DNA of 64,000 bases from Comamonas koreensis (GCF_014076495.1 NZ_CP043575.1:1674001-1738000), one strand, 5' to 3'. Shown: positions 52,737-62,071, counted from the stretch's first letter. The notes: generated from the sequence alone by a model not told the origin. A program made the numbers and translations.

Positions 52737-53449
52737 TGGGACGCAGTGCCATCAAAAGCGAGGGCGCGCTGCGCGCCCTGGTGCAAAAGGCAGCCGCTGC
52801 GGCCGACGCCGCGCCTGACGCGGCGCCCGCCCGCAAGCGCGGCACTACTGGAAACTCGGGCAATGCCGCCCGCGTGGCAGCGTCCGCTGCCGGAGAGATC
52901 CGCATCATTGGCGGCCAATGGCGCCGCACCAAGCTGGCGGTGCTGACCCGCCCCGATCTGCGGCCCACGCCCGACCGCGTGCGCGAGACCTTGTTCAACT
53001 GGCTGGGCCAGGACCTGGCTGGCTGGCGCTGCCTCGATGCCTTTGCGGGCACCGGCGCGCTGGGGCTGGAGGCTGCATCGCGCAACGCGACCCAGGTGCG
53101 CATGGTCGAGTCCGATGTGCAGCTGGCCGCGCAGATCAAGCAGCTGGCGCAGAAGCTGGGTGCCACGCAGGTGGAGGTGAGCCGGGGCGATGCGCTGGCT
53201 GCGCTGCAGGCCTACACCGCGCACTGGGATCTGATCTTCCTCGATCCACCATTCTCCGGCCAGCTGTTTGTGCCAGCGCTCAAGGCGGCGCAGGCGGCGG
53301 TGACGGCGCAGGGCTTTATCTACCTCGAAGCGCCCCAAGCCTGGAGCGACGAGGCCCTGGCCGAGCTGGGCCTGGTGCGCCACCGCTACCTGAAGGCGGG
53401 CGCCGTGCATGCGCACTTGCTCAAGAGGGCTGAGGACGCAGCCGGCTGA
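52736..53449 (+). CDS. rsmD: 16S rRNA (guanine(966)-N2)-methyltransferase RsmD
   Basis: The product has 237 aa. After an Ala-rich ~55-residue N-terminal extension, the RsmD domain starts at IRIIGGQWRRTKL. Motifs follow: RPTPDRVRETLFNWLG, CLDAFAGTGALGLEAASR (AdoMet site) and IFLDPPFSG (the NPPF/DPPF catalytic loop). It methylates G966 of 16S rRNA. It precedes coaD, a common pairing. Confidence 0.95.
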   Translation: MGRSAIKSEGALRALVQKAAAAADAAPDAAPARKRGTTGNSGNAARVAASAAGEIRIIGGQWRRTKLAVLTRPDLRPTPDRVRETLFNWLGQDLAGWRCLDAFAGTGALGLEAASRNATQVRMVESDVQLAAQIKQLAQKLGATQVEVSRGDALAALQAYTAHWDLIFLDPPFSGQLFVPALKAAQAAVTAQGFIYLEAPQAWSDEALAELGLVRHRYLKAGAVHAHLLKRAEDAAG

Positions 53450-53553
53450 ACGGGAATGCCTGCCCGCTGGCAGGGTGGTGGCAGAAATGGTTTATGCTGC
53501 GCTGCAATGTGCCAGGAGACTGGCACAACGATGATGCTTTGCAGGAGACAGAC

Positions 53554-54051
53554 ATGACACTGGCCATCTACCCAGGCACCTTTGACCCCATGACCCTGGG
53601 CCACGAAGACGTGGTGCGCAGGGCTTACCAGCTGTTTGGCAATGTGATTGTGGCCGTGGCCGAAGGCCACCACAAGAAGACCATGTTCTCGCTCAAGGAG
53701 CGCATGGACATGGCGCGCGAAGCGGTCAAGCACTACCCCAGCGTGCGGGTGGAGAGCTACTCGGGCCTACTGCGTGATTTTGTCGTCGCGCAAGGCGGCA
53801 ATGCGATTGTGCGCGGCCTGCGCGCAGTCACCGACTTTGACTACGAGTTCCAGCTCGCTGGCATGAACCGCTCGCTGATGCCCGATGTGGAAGCCGTGTT
53901 CCTGACGCCCAGCACCCGCTACCAGTTCATCAGCAGCACTTTTGTGCGCGAGATTGCGATGCTCAGCGGTGAGGTCGACAAGTTTGTCTCGCCCTATGTC
54001 GCGCAGGAGCTGCAGCGCAAGGTGGCGCAGCGCCGGGCCGAAGAGGCCTGA
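53554..54051 (+). CDS. coaD: Phosphopantetheine adenylyltransferase CoaD
   Basis: The product has 165 aa from ATG 53554, preceded by CAGGAGACAG. The nucleotidyltransferase motif YPGTFDPMTLGHEDVVRRA holds the TxGH site, and ISSTFVREIA is the second ATP-binding motif. It makes dephospho-CoA from phosphopantetheine and ATP, the fourth step of CoA synthesis. Length is standard for the family. Confidence 0.97.
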   Translation: MTLAIYPGTFDPMTLGHEDVVRRAYQLFGNVIVAVAEGHHKKTMFSLKERMDMAREAVKHYPSVRVESYSGLLRDFVVAQGGNAIVRGLRAVTDFDYEFQLAGMNRSLMPDVEAVFLTPSTRYQFISSTFVREIAMLSGEVDKFVSPYVAQELQRKVAQRRAEEA

Positions 54052-54069
54052 TGGCCGCGCGCAACCCGC

Positions 54070-55194
54070 TCAGTGCTGGTGCATGACAGGGGGGCGACCA
54101 CTCTCGAGCGGGTGGGGCCGCCGCACAATGTCATGCACATAGCGCAGCTTTTGCAGCGCCCCGGCCGATAGCGCAAAAGGATAGGCGTCCTGCTGGCCCA
54201 AGCTGCGGTTGAGGCTGTTGAGCAGCAATGTCACCGGCACCCACTGCGCCACCATGTCTTCAAAGCGGGGGGGCGGCTGGACAAAGGGGTCGCTGATGGT
54301 GACCGAGGGGCGGCCTTCGGCCATTGTCAAATCGGTTTGGTAGCTGGCTGCGGTCTCCAGCATGTCGACCATGTGCAGGTAGTGGGCCCAGGATTCGGCC
54401 CAGTCTTCCCACGGGTGTGCGCTCGCATAGGCGCTGACGAATTGCGCACTCCACTGCGAGTAACCCGGCGGGTTGGCATAGTAGTCTTGCAGCGCTTGCG
54501 GATAGCTTTGGCGCTCATCGCCAAAGAGCTGGCGAAAGCTGTCGAGCTCGCCGCCATCGCGCACCAGCTTGTCCCAGAAGAAATGACCCGACTCATGGCG
54601 CAGATGGCCCAGCAAGGTGCGATAGGGCTCGTGCAGGGCCACGCGGCGGCGCACGCGCTCGTCATCGTCGGCCTCTGCGATGTTGATGGTGATGAGCCCG
54701 TTGGAATGGCCGGTGATCACCGGCTGGTCGGGCACATCGGCGAGAAACTGGTAGTGGGGCGTCCAGTTCGGCTGATCGGGGTGCAGCCCCAGGCGCGCCA
54801 ACGTAACGTACAGCCGCCGCTTGGCGTTCTCCAGCTTTTGCCAGCGCAAGGTGTTGCCGCTGACAGAGAGATCGGGCAGCACCAGCGTCTGGCGGCAAGA
54901 GCTGCACAGCCTGTTGGGCTCGTCAGCAGGGATCGCAAAATTGCAGGCTTGGTATTGGTCGCGGTTGGCACACATGCGGTAGCGCTGGCTGCTGTGCGTC
55001 GCCTTGGAGGGAATGCGTTGCCACAAAGCGGCTGGCCCGCCGTCTGCAGATGCCGTGCCATCGGTGTTCACGGCTGCCATGGCCCCGACATCGTCGCAGT
55101 CCGGCAGGTAGGCCAGCGTTGCGCCGCAGTTGACGCAGTGCACGCTTTCAAAAAATACCAGGTGACCGCATTGGTCGCAGTGGAAAAGGCGCAT
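54070..55194 (-). CDS. Zinc-binding metallopeptidase family protein
   Basis: The product has 374 aa. An N-terminal zinc ribbon (CDQCGHLVFFESVHCVNCGA) is followed by a second Cys set (CANRDQYQACNFAIP, CSSCRQ). A large domain then holds GHLRHESGHFFWDKL, whose HESGH is a canonical HExxH metallopeptidase site. Blocks YPQALQDYYANPPGYSQWSA and WEDWAESWAHYLHMVD give the likely third ligand (Glu/His). This matches the family annotated as putative zinc-binding metallopeptidase (DUF2248 class). It has no signal peptide; substrate unknown. Confidence 0.88.
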   Translation of the reverse strand: MRLFHCDQCGHLVFFESVHCVNCGATLAYLPDCDDVGAMAAVNTDGTASADGGPAALWQRIPSKATHSSQRYRMCANRDQYQACNFAIPADEPNRLCSSCRQTLVLPDLSVSGNTLRWQKLENAKRRLYVTLARLGLHPDQPNWTPHYQFLADVPDQPVITGHSNGLITINIAEADDDERVRRRVALHEPYRTLLGHLRHESGHFFWDKLVRDGGELDSFRQLFGDERQSYPQALQDYYANPPGYSQWSAQFVSAYASAHPWEDWAESWAHYLHMVDMLETAASYQTDLTMAEGRPSVTISDPFVQPPPRFEDMVAQWVPVTLLLNSLNRSLGQQDAYPFALSAGALQKLRYVHDIVRRPHPLESGRPPVMHQH

Positions 55195-55265
55195 CGGCCA
55201 AGCTTAACGCATCGCCGGTCAATTGACCATGGCCTTCAAGTCGGACACGAACGGGTGTACATGCG

Positions 55266-55300
55266 AAAAAAAACCAGCCGGCATGCACCAGCTGGTTTTT
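55266..55300 (-). terminator. Intrinsic terminator of the BON-domain gene
   Basis: AAAAACCAGC (55269-55278) pairs with GCTGGTTTTT (55291-55300). On the minus strand a T-run of eight follows. It lies 22 nt past the stop. Confidence 0.85.
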
Positions 55301-55322
55301 TGGCGAGCCAGGCTCACGCCGC

Positions 55323-55643
55323 TTATTGCTTGACGATCAGGCTGTTGCGCACTTCGGTCACGCCCTTGACGCCACGAGCGATCTGACCGGCACGGTCCTT
55401 TTCCATTTGCGACTTGGCAAAACCGGACAGCTGAACAATGCCGCCGTCCATGGTCTTCACATTGATGGAGCTGGCCGAGGTTTCCTTGTCTTCAGCCAGC
55501 TTGGCCTTGACAGCGGTGGTCACAGCGGAGCCATCGATGTATTCACCCACGGTTTCTTGCTTGCGAGCCACGGAGCAGCCAGTGGCCATCACCAGGGTTG
55601 CACCAGCGAAAGCAGCGATAGCGATAGTACGGGAGAGTTTCAT
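55323..55643 (-). CDS. BON-domain lipoprotein, OsmY-like
   Basis: The product has 106 aa. The signal peptide ends in a lipobox-like MATGC (Cys about residue 23). A single BON domain follows: AVKAKLAEDKETSASSINVK, TMDGGIVQLSGFAKSQMEKD and VKGVTEVRNSL. BON domains bind phospholipid at the envelope, and OsmY-type proteins are osmotic or stationary-phase induced. It heads a row of small stress and envelope genes on the same strand. Confidence 0.92.
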   Translation of the reverse strand: MKLSRTIAIAAFAGATLVMATGCSVARKQETVGEYIDGSAVTTAVKAKLAEDKETSASSINVKTMDGGIVQLSGFAKSQMEKDRAGQIARGVKGVTEVRNSLIVKQ

Positions 55644-55736
55644 TTTTGTTTCCTCGCAAAGTGTTGTTAGGGTGCTTGAAAATCGATCGGCATCTGCACC
55701 GCACTTATCCGTTATATGCCGATAGATACTTGAAAA

Positions 55737-56123
55737 TCAGTCGCGACGGCGGGTCGCCATGATGACCAGGGTTGCCAATGCGGCACCTGCTGCCATGGCA
55801 ATCGCCATCGACTTGCCCGGCTGGTCAGAGACGTACTCGTTGGCACGCTCTTGGGCACGGTAGAACTGCTCACGGGCACGGTGCGAGGAGTCAGCGGCGA
55901 GGCCAATGCCGCGCTCTGCCCAGTCCTGTGCACGGGAGGCAATGTGATCGATGGAATGGTTCTTTTCATGGCCGTATTCATCGATCGCACGCTCGGCCTT
56001 GTTGGCCGCGGACTTCACGGCACGGCGCGTGTGGCCCACCGCCTTTTCAGCGCCATCGAGCACGTCGTTGGCGGTGTCTTCTACCTTGTCCACAGCGTCC
56101 TTGGCAATTTTTTCGGTATCCAT
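55737..56123 (-). CDS. DUF883-like (ElaB/YqjD type) membrane-anchored helical protein
   Basis: The product has 128 aa from ATG 56123. Residues 1-95 are a charged amphipathic helix with repeated Ala/Lys/Glu (KIAKDAVDKVEDTANDVLDG). One C-terminal helix (SMAIAMAAGAALATLVIMAT) ends in basic residues TRRRD. ElaB/YqjD proteins with this plan tether ribosomes to the membrane in stationary phase. Similarity here is by layout rather than motif, so the name is tentative. Confidence 0.78.
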   Translation of the reverse strand: MDTEKIAKDAVDKVEDTANDVLDGAEKAVGHTRRAVKSAANKAERAIDEYGHEKNHSIDHIASRAQDWAERGIGLAADSSHRAREQFYRAQERANEYVSDQPGKSMAIAMAAGAALATLVIMATRRRD

Positions 56124-56234
56124 GAAATAGCCTCTTTCTATGATGTTCAATGAAGATCTTGCAGTGTACGTTGACCTGCGCGTACCGGATAAATGTATCG
56201 TGTGGTGAGCACAGGTTCAAGGGTTGTCAAAGCG

Positions 56235-56396
56235 CTACTTCTTCAACAATCCCATCAGGAACGATGCGACAGCGAGCACGATGAAAATCACAAACAAGAT
56301 CTTGGCAATGCCGACCGCACTGGCCGCAATACCACCGAAGCCGAAGACGGCCGCAATCAGTGCGATGACCAGGAAGACAACAGCGTAATGCAGCAT
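56235..56396 (-). CDS. DUF1328 (YtjA-like) small membrane protein
   Basis: The product has 53 aa from ATG 56396: [20 protein letters not shown], then [15 protein letters not shown] and [18 protein letters not shown]. These are two membrane helices and match the DUF1328/YtjA family. Members are typically induced by general stress. It is preceded by GAGGAAAAAA and follows the same orientation as the DUF883-like and BON genes. Confidence 0.92.
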   Translation of the reverse strand: MLHYAVVFLVIALIAAVFGFGGIAASAVGIAKILFVIFIVLAVASFLMGLLKK

Positions 56397-56661
56397 ATTT
56401 TTTTCCTCATGTTGTTTGCTGTGCAAGAAGGTGCGAGCAATGACTGCATTCTGGCCGCTGCCCGCATGCAGCCTTGCCAGTAGGTGCGAAGAACAGGTGT
56501 AGGACAGCTCCCGCGATGTGTGGATGCGCGGCGGCGAAGACGCGGTTTGCAGGGGTGCAGCAAGGGCACCGCGCGTGGCTTTCGCGCGGTGTTTGGTGGA
56601 CTGCTGTGCGGATGGCGAGGGAGGGGAGAGGACGCCAGGCTGCTGGCCGCAGCCCGGGCCC
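56397..56661. other. Intergenic stretch without a recognised gene
   Basis: This 265-nt gap lies between the kinase stop (minus) and the DUF1328 gene. It should hold the DUF1328 promoter. I see no hairpin with a T-run and no motif I can name. Confidence 0.3.
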
Positions 56662-57999
56662 TTAGTTCTGCGGCAGATTGGCCGAGATGGTGGTGCCTTG
56701 CTGCGGGGCAGAGGCGATGTGCAGCCGGCCGCCACTGGCCTCGATACGGTGGCGCATGCCCGCCAGGCCGTGCGAGTTGGGGTGGGCCTGGCTGGGGTTG
56801 AAGCCGACGCCGTCATCGCGCACCTGCACGAACACATGCTTGGGGTGGCTTTGCAGGCTGATGAGCACATTGCGCGCCTGCGCGTACTTGCCGATATTGG
56901 TGAGCGACTCCTGGATCAGGCGGTAGATGCTCAGCTGCATGGCTTCGGGCACATTGATCTGCTCCAGACTCAGCTCGACGGCCACATTGCTGCTTTCGGA
57001 AAACTCCTTGGCCAGGATCTCCAGCGAGGCGGTCAGGCCCAGGTTGGACAGCGATGAGGGGCGCAGGTTTTCGATGATGCGGCGCTTGAGCGCGATGCCG
57101 CTGTTGAGGGTCTCGATCAGGTGCTTGATGCGCTCTTGCACATCGGGCGCTGCCATGTCGATCTTGGATTTGAGGCGCGCCACATCGAGCTTGGCCGTGG
57201 TCAGCAAGGCGCCCAGCTCGTCGTGCAGCTCGCGCGCCAGATGGGCGCGTTCGTCTTCGCGCACCTGCTGCAAGTGGGTGGCCAATTCGCCCAAGGTGGC
57301 GGTGCGCTGGCGCACCTGCTTTTCGAGCTGATCGCGCTCGTCCTCGAGCATGCGCTGCTCGCGCAGCATCAGGCCGGTGAGGCGGTTGGATTGGCGCAGG
57401 TACAGGTAGAACGCGAGCAGGCCCACGATACTGACGATGGCAATGCCCAGGCGTGCGAGGGTCAGGGACTTGAGAATCTCGGCCTCGTTGTGCATGCGCC
57501 GCTCGTTGCTGTGGATCACCAGCTCGTTGCTGAGCCTGCGCATGCTGTCCATCGTGGCCTTGGCTTCCGGGCTTTTGACCAGGAAACGCCAGGCCTCTTC
57601 CAGGCCCTCGCGCCGCAGTGCAATGCCCGTATCCATCTGGGTCAGGCGTTTGGCCACTTCACGGCCCAGCATCGACGAGGTCTGCAGGTCCTCGGGGAAG
57701 ACGCTGTAGATGGCGCGCAGCTCATCGACCGCGTTGTTGACGTTGGTGCAGGCCTGCTGGTAGGCCGTCAGATTGCTGTCTTCGCCACTGAGCAGATAGC
57801 CGCGCGCATGGGTTTCTGCATCCACGACCTGCTGCATCAGCTTGTCCAGCGTGGTGCGCGTCTGGTAGGTGACCGTGAGGTTCTGCAGCGAATCGTGCGA
57901 GCGGTAGTAACCAGCTTCGTTGATGCCGATCAGCACGGCAGCGGCCAAAAAGGCGGCTGGCAAACTGATGGCCCATTTGCGCAAGCGAGACCAACGCAT
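56662..57999 (-). CDS. NarX/DegS-type sensor histidine kinase with CHASE3-like input
   Basis: The product has 445 aa from ATG 57999, preceded by AAAGGAAG. Membrane helices at 11-27 and 184-201 bracket a ~150-residue periplasmic helical domain of CHASE3 type ([17 protein letters not shown] is the typical signature). A coiled coil leads to a HisKA_3 domain with [12 protein letters not shown] (His259) and an HATPase domain ([26 protein letters not shown]). It is divergent from the NarL-type regulator gene across 109 nt, its likely partner. The signal is unknown. Confidence 0.93.
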   Translation of the reverse strand: MRWSRLRKWAISLPAAFLAAAVLIGINEAGYYRSHDSLQNLTVTYQTRTTLDKLMQQVVDAETHARGYLLSGEDSNLTAYQQACTNVNNAVDELRAIYSVFPEDLQTSSMLGREVAKRLTQMDTGIALRREGLEEAWRFLVKSPEAKATMDSMRRLSNELVIHSNERRMHNEAEILKSLTLARLGIAIVSIVGLLAFYLYLRQSNRLTGLMLREQRMLEDERDQLEKQVRQRTATLGELATHLQQVREDERAHLARELHDELGALLTTAKLDVARLKSKIDMAAPDVQERIKHLIETLNSGIALKRRIIENLRPSSLSNLGLTASLEILAKEFSESSNVAVELSLEQINVPEAMQLSIYRLIQESLTNIGKYAQARNVLISLQSHPKHVFVQVRDDGVGFNPSQAHPNSHGLAGMRHRIEASGGRLHIASAPQQGTTISANLPQN

Positions 58000-58108
58000 G
58001 GAGCTTCCTTTTTTGATGGTTTTTGGTTTATGCGAGTGATAATAGAGCAAACTTCGGGCAGCGCCAGCATGGGGCCGGTGCTGCAGTCTGCGCTGCATGA
58101 GGGGATAT

Positions 58109-58741
58109 ATGATTAAAGTTGGTATCGTCGATGACCACGCGATTGTGCGCTCGGGCCTCAAGCAATTTTTGGCCGAGCATGTCGATCTGCGCGTCGTAGG
58201 AGAGGCGGCCAACGGCCGTGAAGCCATTGACCTGGTGCGCAAGGAAGAGATCGACGTGTTGATCATGGACCTGTCCATGCCCGGCCAAAGCGGTATTGAT
58301 GCGCTGGCCATGCTGCGCGCCAAGGCGCCCGACATGGGCATTCTGATCCTGAGCGGCTACCCCGAGGCCCATTATGCGATCAACCTGATCCGCCAAGGCG
58401 CCAGCGGCTACCTCAACAAGGAGTGCGACCCATCCGAGATTGTGGAGGCGCTGCGCACGATTTCGCTGGGCAAGCGCTACCTGACGCCGGCAGTGGCCGA
58501 TCTGCTGGCCCAGCAGCTGCATCGCAAAGAGGATGCGCCCCCGCACGAGCAGCTCTCGGAGCGCGAATTTCAGGTGTTCTTGAAGCTGGCCAAGGGTGAG
58601 ACGGCCGGCAATATTGCCGACCAGCTCTCGCTCAGCGTCAAGACCGTGAGCACCTACCGCACGCGTTTGATGGAGAAGATGGGCCTGGCATCGAACAGCG
58701 ACCTGACCTACTACGCGCTGAAAAACGGGCTGATCGACTGA
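58109..58741 (+). CDS. NarL/FixJ-family response regulator
   Basis: The product has 210 aa from ATG 58109, preceded by GAGGGG. The receiver domain has DDH at 8-10, phosphoacceptor Asp54 (LIMDLSMPG) and Lys at KECD. A LuxR-type helix-turn-helix follows at about 148-195 (LSEREFQVFLKLAKGETAGN, then SVKTVSTYRTRLMEKMGL). It is the partner of the adjacent kinase and probably controls nearby envelope-stress genes, which is an inference from location. Confidence 0.95.
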   Translation: MIKVGIVDDHAIVRSGLKQFLAEHVDLRVVGEAANGREAIDLVRKEEIDVLIMDLSMPGQSGIDALAMLRAKAPDMGILILSGYPEAHYAINLIRQGASGYLNKECDPSEIVEALRTISLGKRYLTPAVADLLAQQLHRKEDAPPHEQLSEREFQVFLKLAKGETAGNIADQLSLSVKTVSTYRTRLMEKMGLASNSDLTYYALKNGLID

Positions 58742-58763
58742 GCGCGCAGCGCCGTGCAAAACC

Positions 58764-58788
58764 AGCGGCCCATTTGGGCCGCTTTTTT
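58764..58788 (+). terminator. Intrinsic terminator of the response regulator
   Basis: AGCGGCCC-ATTT-GGGCCGCT is a perfect 8-bp stem followed by TTTTTTG, 22 nt past the stop codon. Confidence 0.9.
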
Positions 58789-58829
58789 GTGGTTGTCTGC
58801 AGGGCCAAATGGTGGGCCTCATGGTGGCG

Positions 58830-59216
58830 TCACTGCAGCTGGGATGTACGCTCCACGCAGTAGTCGATCAGCGCATCGATGTCTTCGGATTTGTCGAAAA
58901 CCCGGTTGGCTCCAAGCTGGGCGCAGCGCTCGCGCATACTGGGTGTGGCGTAGTTGCTGAGGATGACCAGATGCTGGTGTGGCGCGCGTTCCTGGAGCTT
59001 TTCCAGAACACCCAGGCCACTGCCTTCGAGCAAGAAGATATCGACCACCGCCAGATCCCAGTCGGTCGAAGGGTTGCTGAGCCAGCTGGTGGCGTCAGAT
59101 TCGGTGCTGGCATGCCCCACGGTCTCCACCTGGGCCAGGTCTTCCAACGTGGCTATCAGGTTGTCGCGGATGGTCTTGTTGTCTTCAACCAAATAAGTTT
59201 TCAAACGGCGATGCAT
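58830..59216 (-). CDS. Single-domain response regulator (receiver only)
   Basis: The product has 128 aa. It is a CheY-like receiver: YLVEDNKTIRDNL gives the acidic pocket (Glu11, Asp12), Asp59 in LAVVDIFLLEGSG is the phosphoacceptor, LSNYAT the Thr/Ser position, and Lys in FDKSEDID. No output domain follows. Such proteins act by protein contact, for instance as phosphate sinks or in phosphorelays. The kinase may be the one encoded at 56662. Confidence 0.92.
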   Translation of the reverse strand: MHRRLKTYLVEDNKTIRDNLIATLEDLAQVETVGHASTESDATSWLSNPSTDWDLAVVDIFLLEGSGLGVLEKLQERAPHQHLVILSNYATPSMRERCAQLGANRVFDKSEDIDALIDYCVERTSQLQ

Positions 59217-59319
59217 ATACGGCTACACGGGTGTGTCTTACCGTAACAATGATAGCAACAAGCCGTAGGCACGCCATCGGTCTGAAAGGATGGCCTAAGT
59301 AGGACAAGGCCTCGTAGGT

Positions 59320-59360
59320 TTATTGTTTGTCTATTATTGTATACATAAAACAAATAATAA
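59320..59360. promoter_or_regulatory. AT-rich inverted repeat upstream of the receiver gene
   Basis: TTATTGTTTGT (59320-59330) and ACAAATAATAA (59350-59360) are complementary at 10 of 11 positions around TATTATTGTATACATAA. The patch is far more AT-rich than the flanks. It lies between the MoeB/ThiF stop and the single-domain regulator start, so it could be an operator or promoter for the latter. Confidence 0.4.
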
Positions 59361-59369
59361 GCTGAGATA

Positions 59370-60125
59370 TCAAAGGTGTTGCTCACCGCAGACGGGGCAT
59401 TGCGGGTTGCGGCTGACCCGCATCGTGCTCCATTCCATGTCCTTGAGCTCGAGCATCATCAGACGCCCATCGAGGCTGCGGCCAATGCCGGCAATGAGTT
59501 TGAGCGCTTCTGCAGCCTGCATCGTACCGATAATGCCCACCAAGGGTGCAAATACCCCCATTGTCGAGCAGCTGGCTTCCTCGAACTGCTCTTCGGGCGA
59601 GAACAGGCAGGCATAGCAGGCAGCGCCTTTGTGGCGCCTGTCAAACACGCTGATCTGGCCATCAAAGCGGATGGCCGCGCCGCTGACCAAAGGCTTGGCC
59701 AGCGCCACGCAGGCGGCATTGATGGCCTGGCGCGTGCGGTAGTTGTCGGTGCAGTCCAGCACCACGCTGGCATCGCCCACCAAGGTCTGCAGCCGCTTGG
59801 CATCGACCCGCTGCTGCACCGTATGGATCTGGACATGCGGATTGATGGCCTGCAGGCTGGCTGCGCAGGAGCTGACCTTGGCCTGGCCCACGCGCTCGGT
59901 CGTATGGGCAATCTGGCGCTGCAAATTGGTCAGGTCCACCGTGTCGTCATCGACCAAGGTGATGCGGCCCACGCCGGCCGAGGCCAGGTACATCGCTGCC
60001 GGGCTGCCCAGGCCGCCCGCGCCAATCACCACCGCATGGGCGGCGAGGATGGCCTCCTGGCCTTCGATGCCGACCTCATCCAGAAAGATATGGCGGGAGT
60101 AGCGCAAAAGTTGCTCGTCGTTCAT
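59370..60125 (-). CDS. MoeB/ThiF-family adenylyltransferase
   Basis: The product has 251 aa. It is an E1-like enzyme: nucleotide site VVIGAGGLGSPAAMYLASAG (32-51), VDDDTVDLTNLQRQIAHTTE, and candidate catalytic Cys186 in EASCSTMGVFAP. A zinc site is formed by Cys170/Cys173 and Cys243/Cys246. MoeB activates MoaD for molybdopterin synthesis and ThiF activates ThiS for thiazole synthesis; sequence alone does not separate them. No moa or thi gene is adjacent. This type is often beside ctpA, as here. Confidence 0.92.
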   Translation of the reverse strand: MNDEQLLRYSRHIFLDEVGIEGQEAILAAHAVVIGAGGLGSPAAMYLASAGVGRITLVDDDTVDLTNLQRQIAHTTERVGQAKVSSCAASLQAINPHVQIHTVQQRVDAKRLQTLVGDASVVLDCTDNYRTRQAINAACVALAKPLVSGAAIRFDGQISVFDRRHKGAACYACLFSPEEQFEEASCSTMGVFAPLVGIIGTMQAAEALKLIAGIGRSLDGRLMMLELKDMEWSTMRVSRNPQCPVCGEQHL

Positions 60126-60140
60126 GGGCTTATTGTCGGA

Positions 60141-60180
60141 AAAAACAAAGGCCGCAGCAGGAACTCTGCTTGCGGCCTTT
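60141..60180 (-). terminator. Intrinsic terminator of ctpA
   Basis: AAAGGCCGCA (60147-60156) pairs with TGCGGCCTTT (60171-60180), with a further GCAG/CTGC pairing inside. On the minus strand the stem is followed by GTTTTTTCC. Confidence 0.85.
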
Positions 60181-60222
60181 TGACGCAGCGCAACGAAGGT
60201 TGGGCGCTACAGCTTGACGGCT

Positions 60223-61737
60223 TTACTTCTTGGGCTCGCTAGCGGGCGGCAGCTTGGTGTCGTCCGTGGTGGACTCTGCGGGCTTGTCGCTCGTGCTGGT
60301 CTTTTCCTCGTCCTTTTTCTCGGCCGGGCGCTCGGTCTTGGTCTGGCTCACCTGCACGGGCTCACCCTTGAGCTGGTGCAAGGCCTGCTGCAGCTGGAAG
60401 TCCTTGTCCGAGCCGAACTCGGGCGGACGGCGCTCGGAGGCGGGCTTCTTGCTCTCTTCGTCCAGGCGCTTGAGCGCCGCTTCACGGGCCTTCTCGCGGG
60501 CTTCGTCCTTGACTTCGGGGCCTTGGCCGCTGGAGAGGTGCTTTTCCAGATCCGCTTCGCGGGTGCGCAGCGCGGCAAACAAATCGCCTTCGGCCGACTC
60601 GTCGACCATGATGTCGGGCACGATGCCCTTGGCCTGGATCGACTTGCCGCTTGGCGTGTAGTAGCGCGCCGTGGTCAGCTTGATGCCGGTGTCCGGACCG
60701 AGGGGGCGCACGGTCTGCACCGAGCCCTTGCCAAAGGTCTGGGCGCCCATGATGGTGGCACGCTTGTGGTCCTGCAGCGCGCCCGAGACGATCTCGGAGG
60801 CCGATGCCGAACCTTCGTTGACCAGCACCACCAGCGGAATGTTCTTGATGGCAGCGGGCAGCGACTTGATCGGGTCACTGCCGCGGCGCGCGTAGAACTC
60901 GGGCGATGCGCGGAAGATCGCCTTGCTCTCGGCCAATTGGCCATCGGTGGTCACCACGGTCACATTGGGCTGCAGGAAGGCCGCCGAGATGGCCACGGCC
61001 GCATCCAGAAGGCCACCGGGGTCATTGCGCAGGTCCAGCACCAGGCCCTTCAAGTTCGGGTCCTGTTTGTACAGGTCATCGACCTTGCGCACGAAGTCGT
61101 CGACCGTGCGTTCCTGGAACTGCGAGACGCGCACCCAGCCGTAGCCCGGCTCGATCATCTTGGCCTTGACCGACTGGGTCTTGATCTCGGTGCGGGTGAT
61201 CGTGACGGGGAAGCTGCGGCTCTCGTCCTTGCGCAGAATCGTCAGCACCACCTTGGTGTTGGGCTCGCCGCGCATGCGCTTGACCGCATCGTTGAGCGAC
61301 AGGCCCTTGACCGCCGTGTCATCGATCTTGGTGATCAGGTCGTTGGTCTTGAGGCCGGCCAGGTCCGCCGGTGAGCCTTCGATGGGCGAGACGATGCGGA
61401 TCAGCCCGTCTTCCTGGGTAATCTCGATGCCGACGCCGACGAACTTGCCGCTGGTGCCTTCCTGAAACTCGCGGAAAGACTTCTTGTCGAAGTACTGCGA
61501 GTGGGGATCGAGCCCGGAGACCATGCCCGAGATGGCATCGGTGATCAGCTTTTTGTCATCGGCCGGCTCGACATAGTCGGTCTTGATCAGGCCGAACACC
61601 GCCGACAGCTGCTGGATTTCTTCCAGTGGCATGGGCGACATCACGCCCCTTGCGACCGTCTGCAAAGACACAGTGGTGAGCGCGCCGGCGACCACGCCCA
61701 GTGAAACCCAACCGGCAATCTTCAATTTTTGGCCCAT
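60223..61737 (-). CDS. S41-family C-terminal processing peptidase
   Basis: The product has 504 aa from ATG 61737. An N-terminal helix (AGWVSLGVVAGALTTVSLQT) anchors it; a PDZ domain (about 95-170, with GVGIEITQEDG) and the S41 protease core follow. The catalytic Ser-Lys pair is Ser312 in GSASASEI and Lys337 in FGKGSVQT. A charged, low-complexity tail of ~90 residues, rich in Lys/Glu/Pro, extends beyond the usual end. CtpA-type enzymes trim periplasmic proteins, including cell-wall hydrolases. Confidence 0.94.
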   Translation of the reverse strand: MGQKLKIAGWVSLGVVAGALTTVSLQTVARGVMSPMPLEEIQQLSAVFGLIKTDYVEPADDKKLITDAISGMVSGLDPHSQYFDKKSFREFQEGTSGKFVGVGIEITQEDGLIRIVSPIEGSPADLAGLKTNDLITKIDDTAVKGLSLNDAVKRMRGEPNTKVVLTILRKDESRSFPVTITRTEIKTQSVKAKMIEPGYGWVRVSQFQERTVDDFVRKVDDLYKQDPNLKGLVLDLRNDPGGLLDAAVAISAAFLQPNVTVVTTDGQLAESKAIFRASPEFYARRGSDPIKSLPAAIKNIPLVVLVNEGSASASEIVSGALQDHKRATIMGAQTFGKGSVQTVRPLGPDTGIKLTTARYYTPSGKSIQAKGIVPDIMVDESAEGDLFAALRTREADLEKHLSSGQGPEVKDEAREKAREAALKRLDEESKKPASERRPPEFGSDKDFQLQQALHQLKGEPVQVSQTKTERPAEKKDEEKTSTSDKPAESTTDDTKLPPASEPKK

Positions 61738-62071
61738 ATGCTCGCAACTTTCTATAGCGTGCCAATATACACCCAAGCGCCTGCGCTGGTGCGGCGCAGC
61801 AGCGGTTTTCGGGTGCTAAGACAAGTATTTACTTTCGCCGGCCGCCCGCTGGCGCGGGCAAGCGGCATCGGCTGACACCAAGAACTTCTGCGCGCCTGCC
61901 GATCAGGGCGGGGGCCCGATCTGGTTCGGCGGCGCTGGCATTTTTTGCCGCGATGGGGGCTGCGTGCCCCGCCTGTCTACCGCACCGACGCTGCCTGGCT
62001 CGGACTCCAGGCATGGCCAGTAGTTCCCGGCGGGGCCTACGGGGCCGCCCTTGGGTGGGCTGCCCGTCGGA
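61738..62071. other. Gap between gpmA and ctpA
   Basis: This 334-nt stretch has no gene I can support. It contains the ctpA promoter side (minus strand) and the 3' end of gpmA. GC-rich direct repeats (GGGGCC) occur near 62033-62048. No T-tailed hairpin is obvious after gpmA. Confidence 0.3.
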
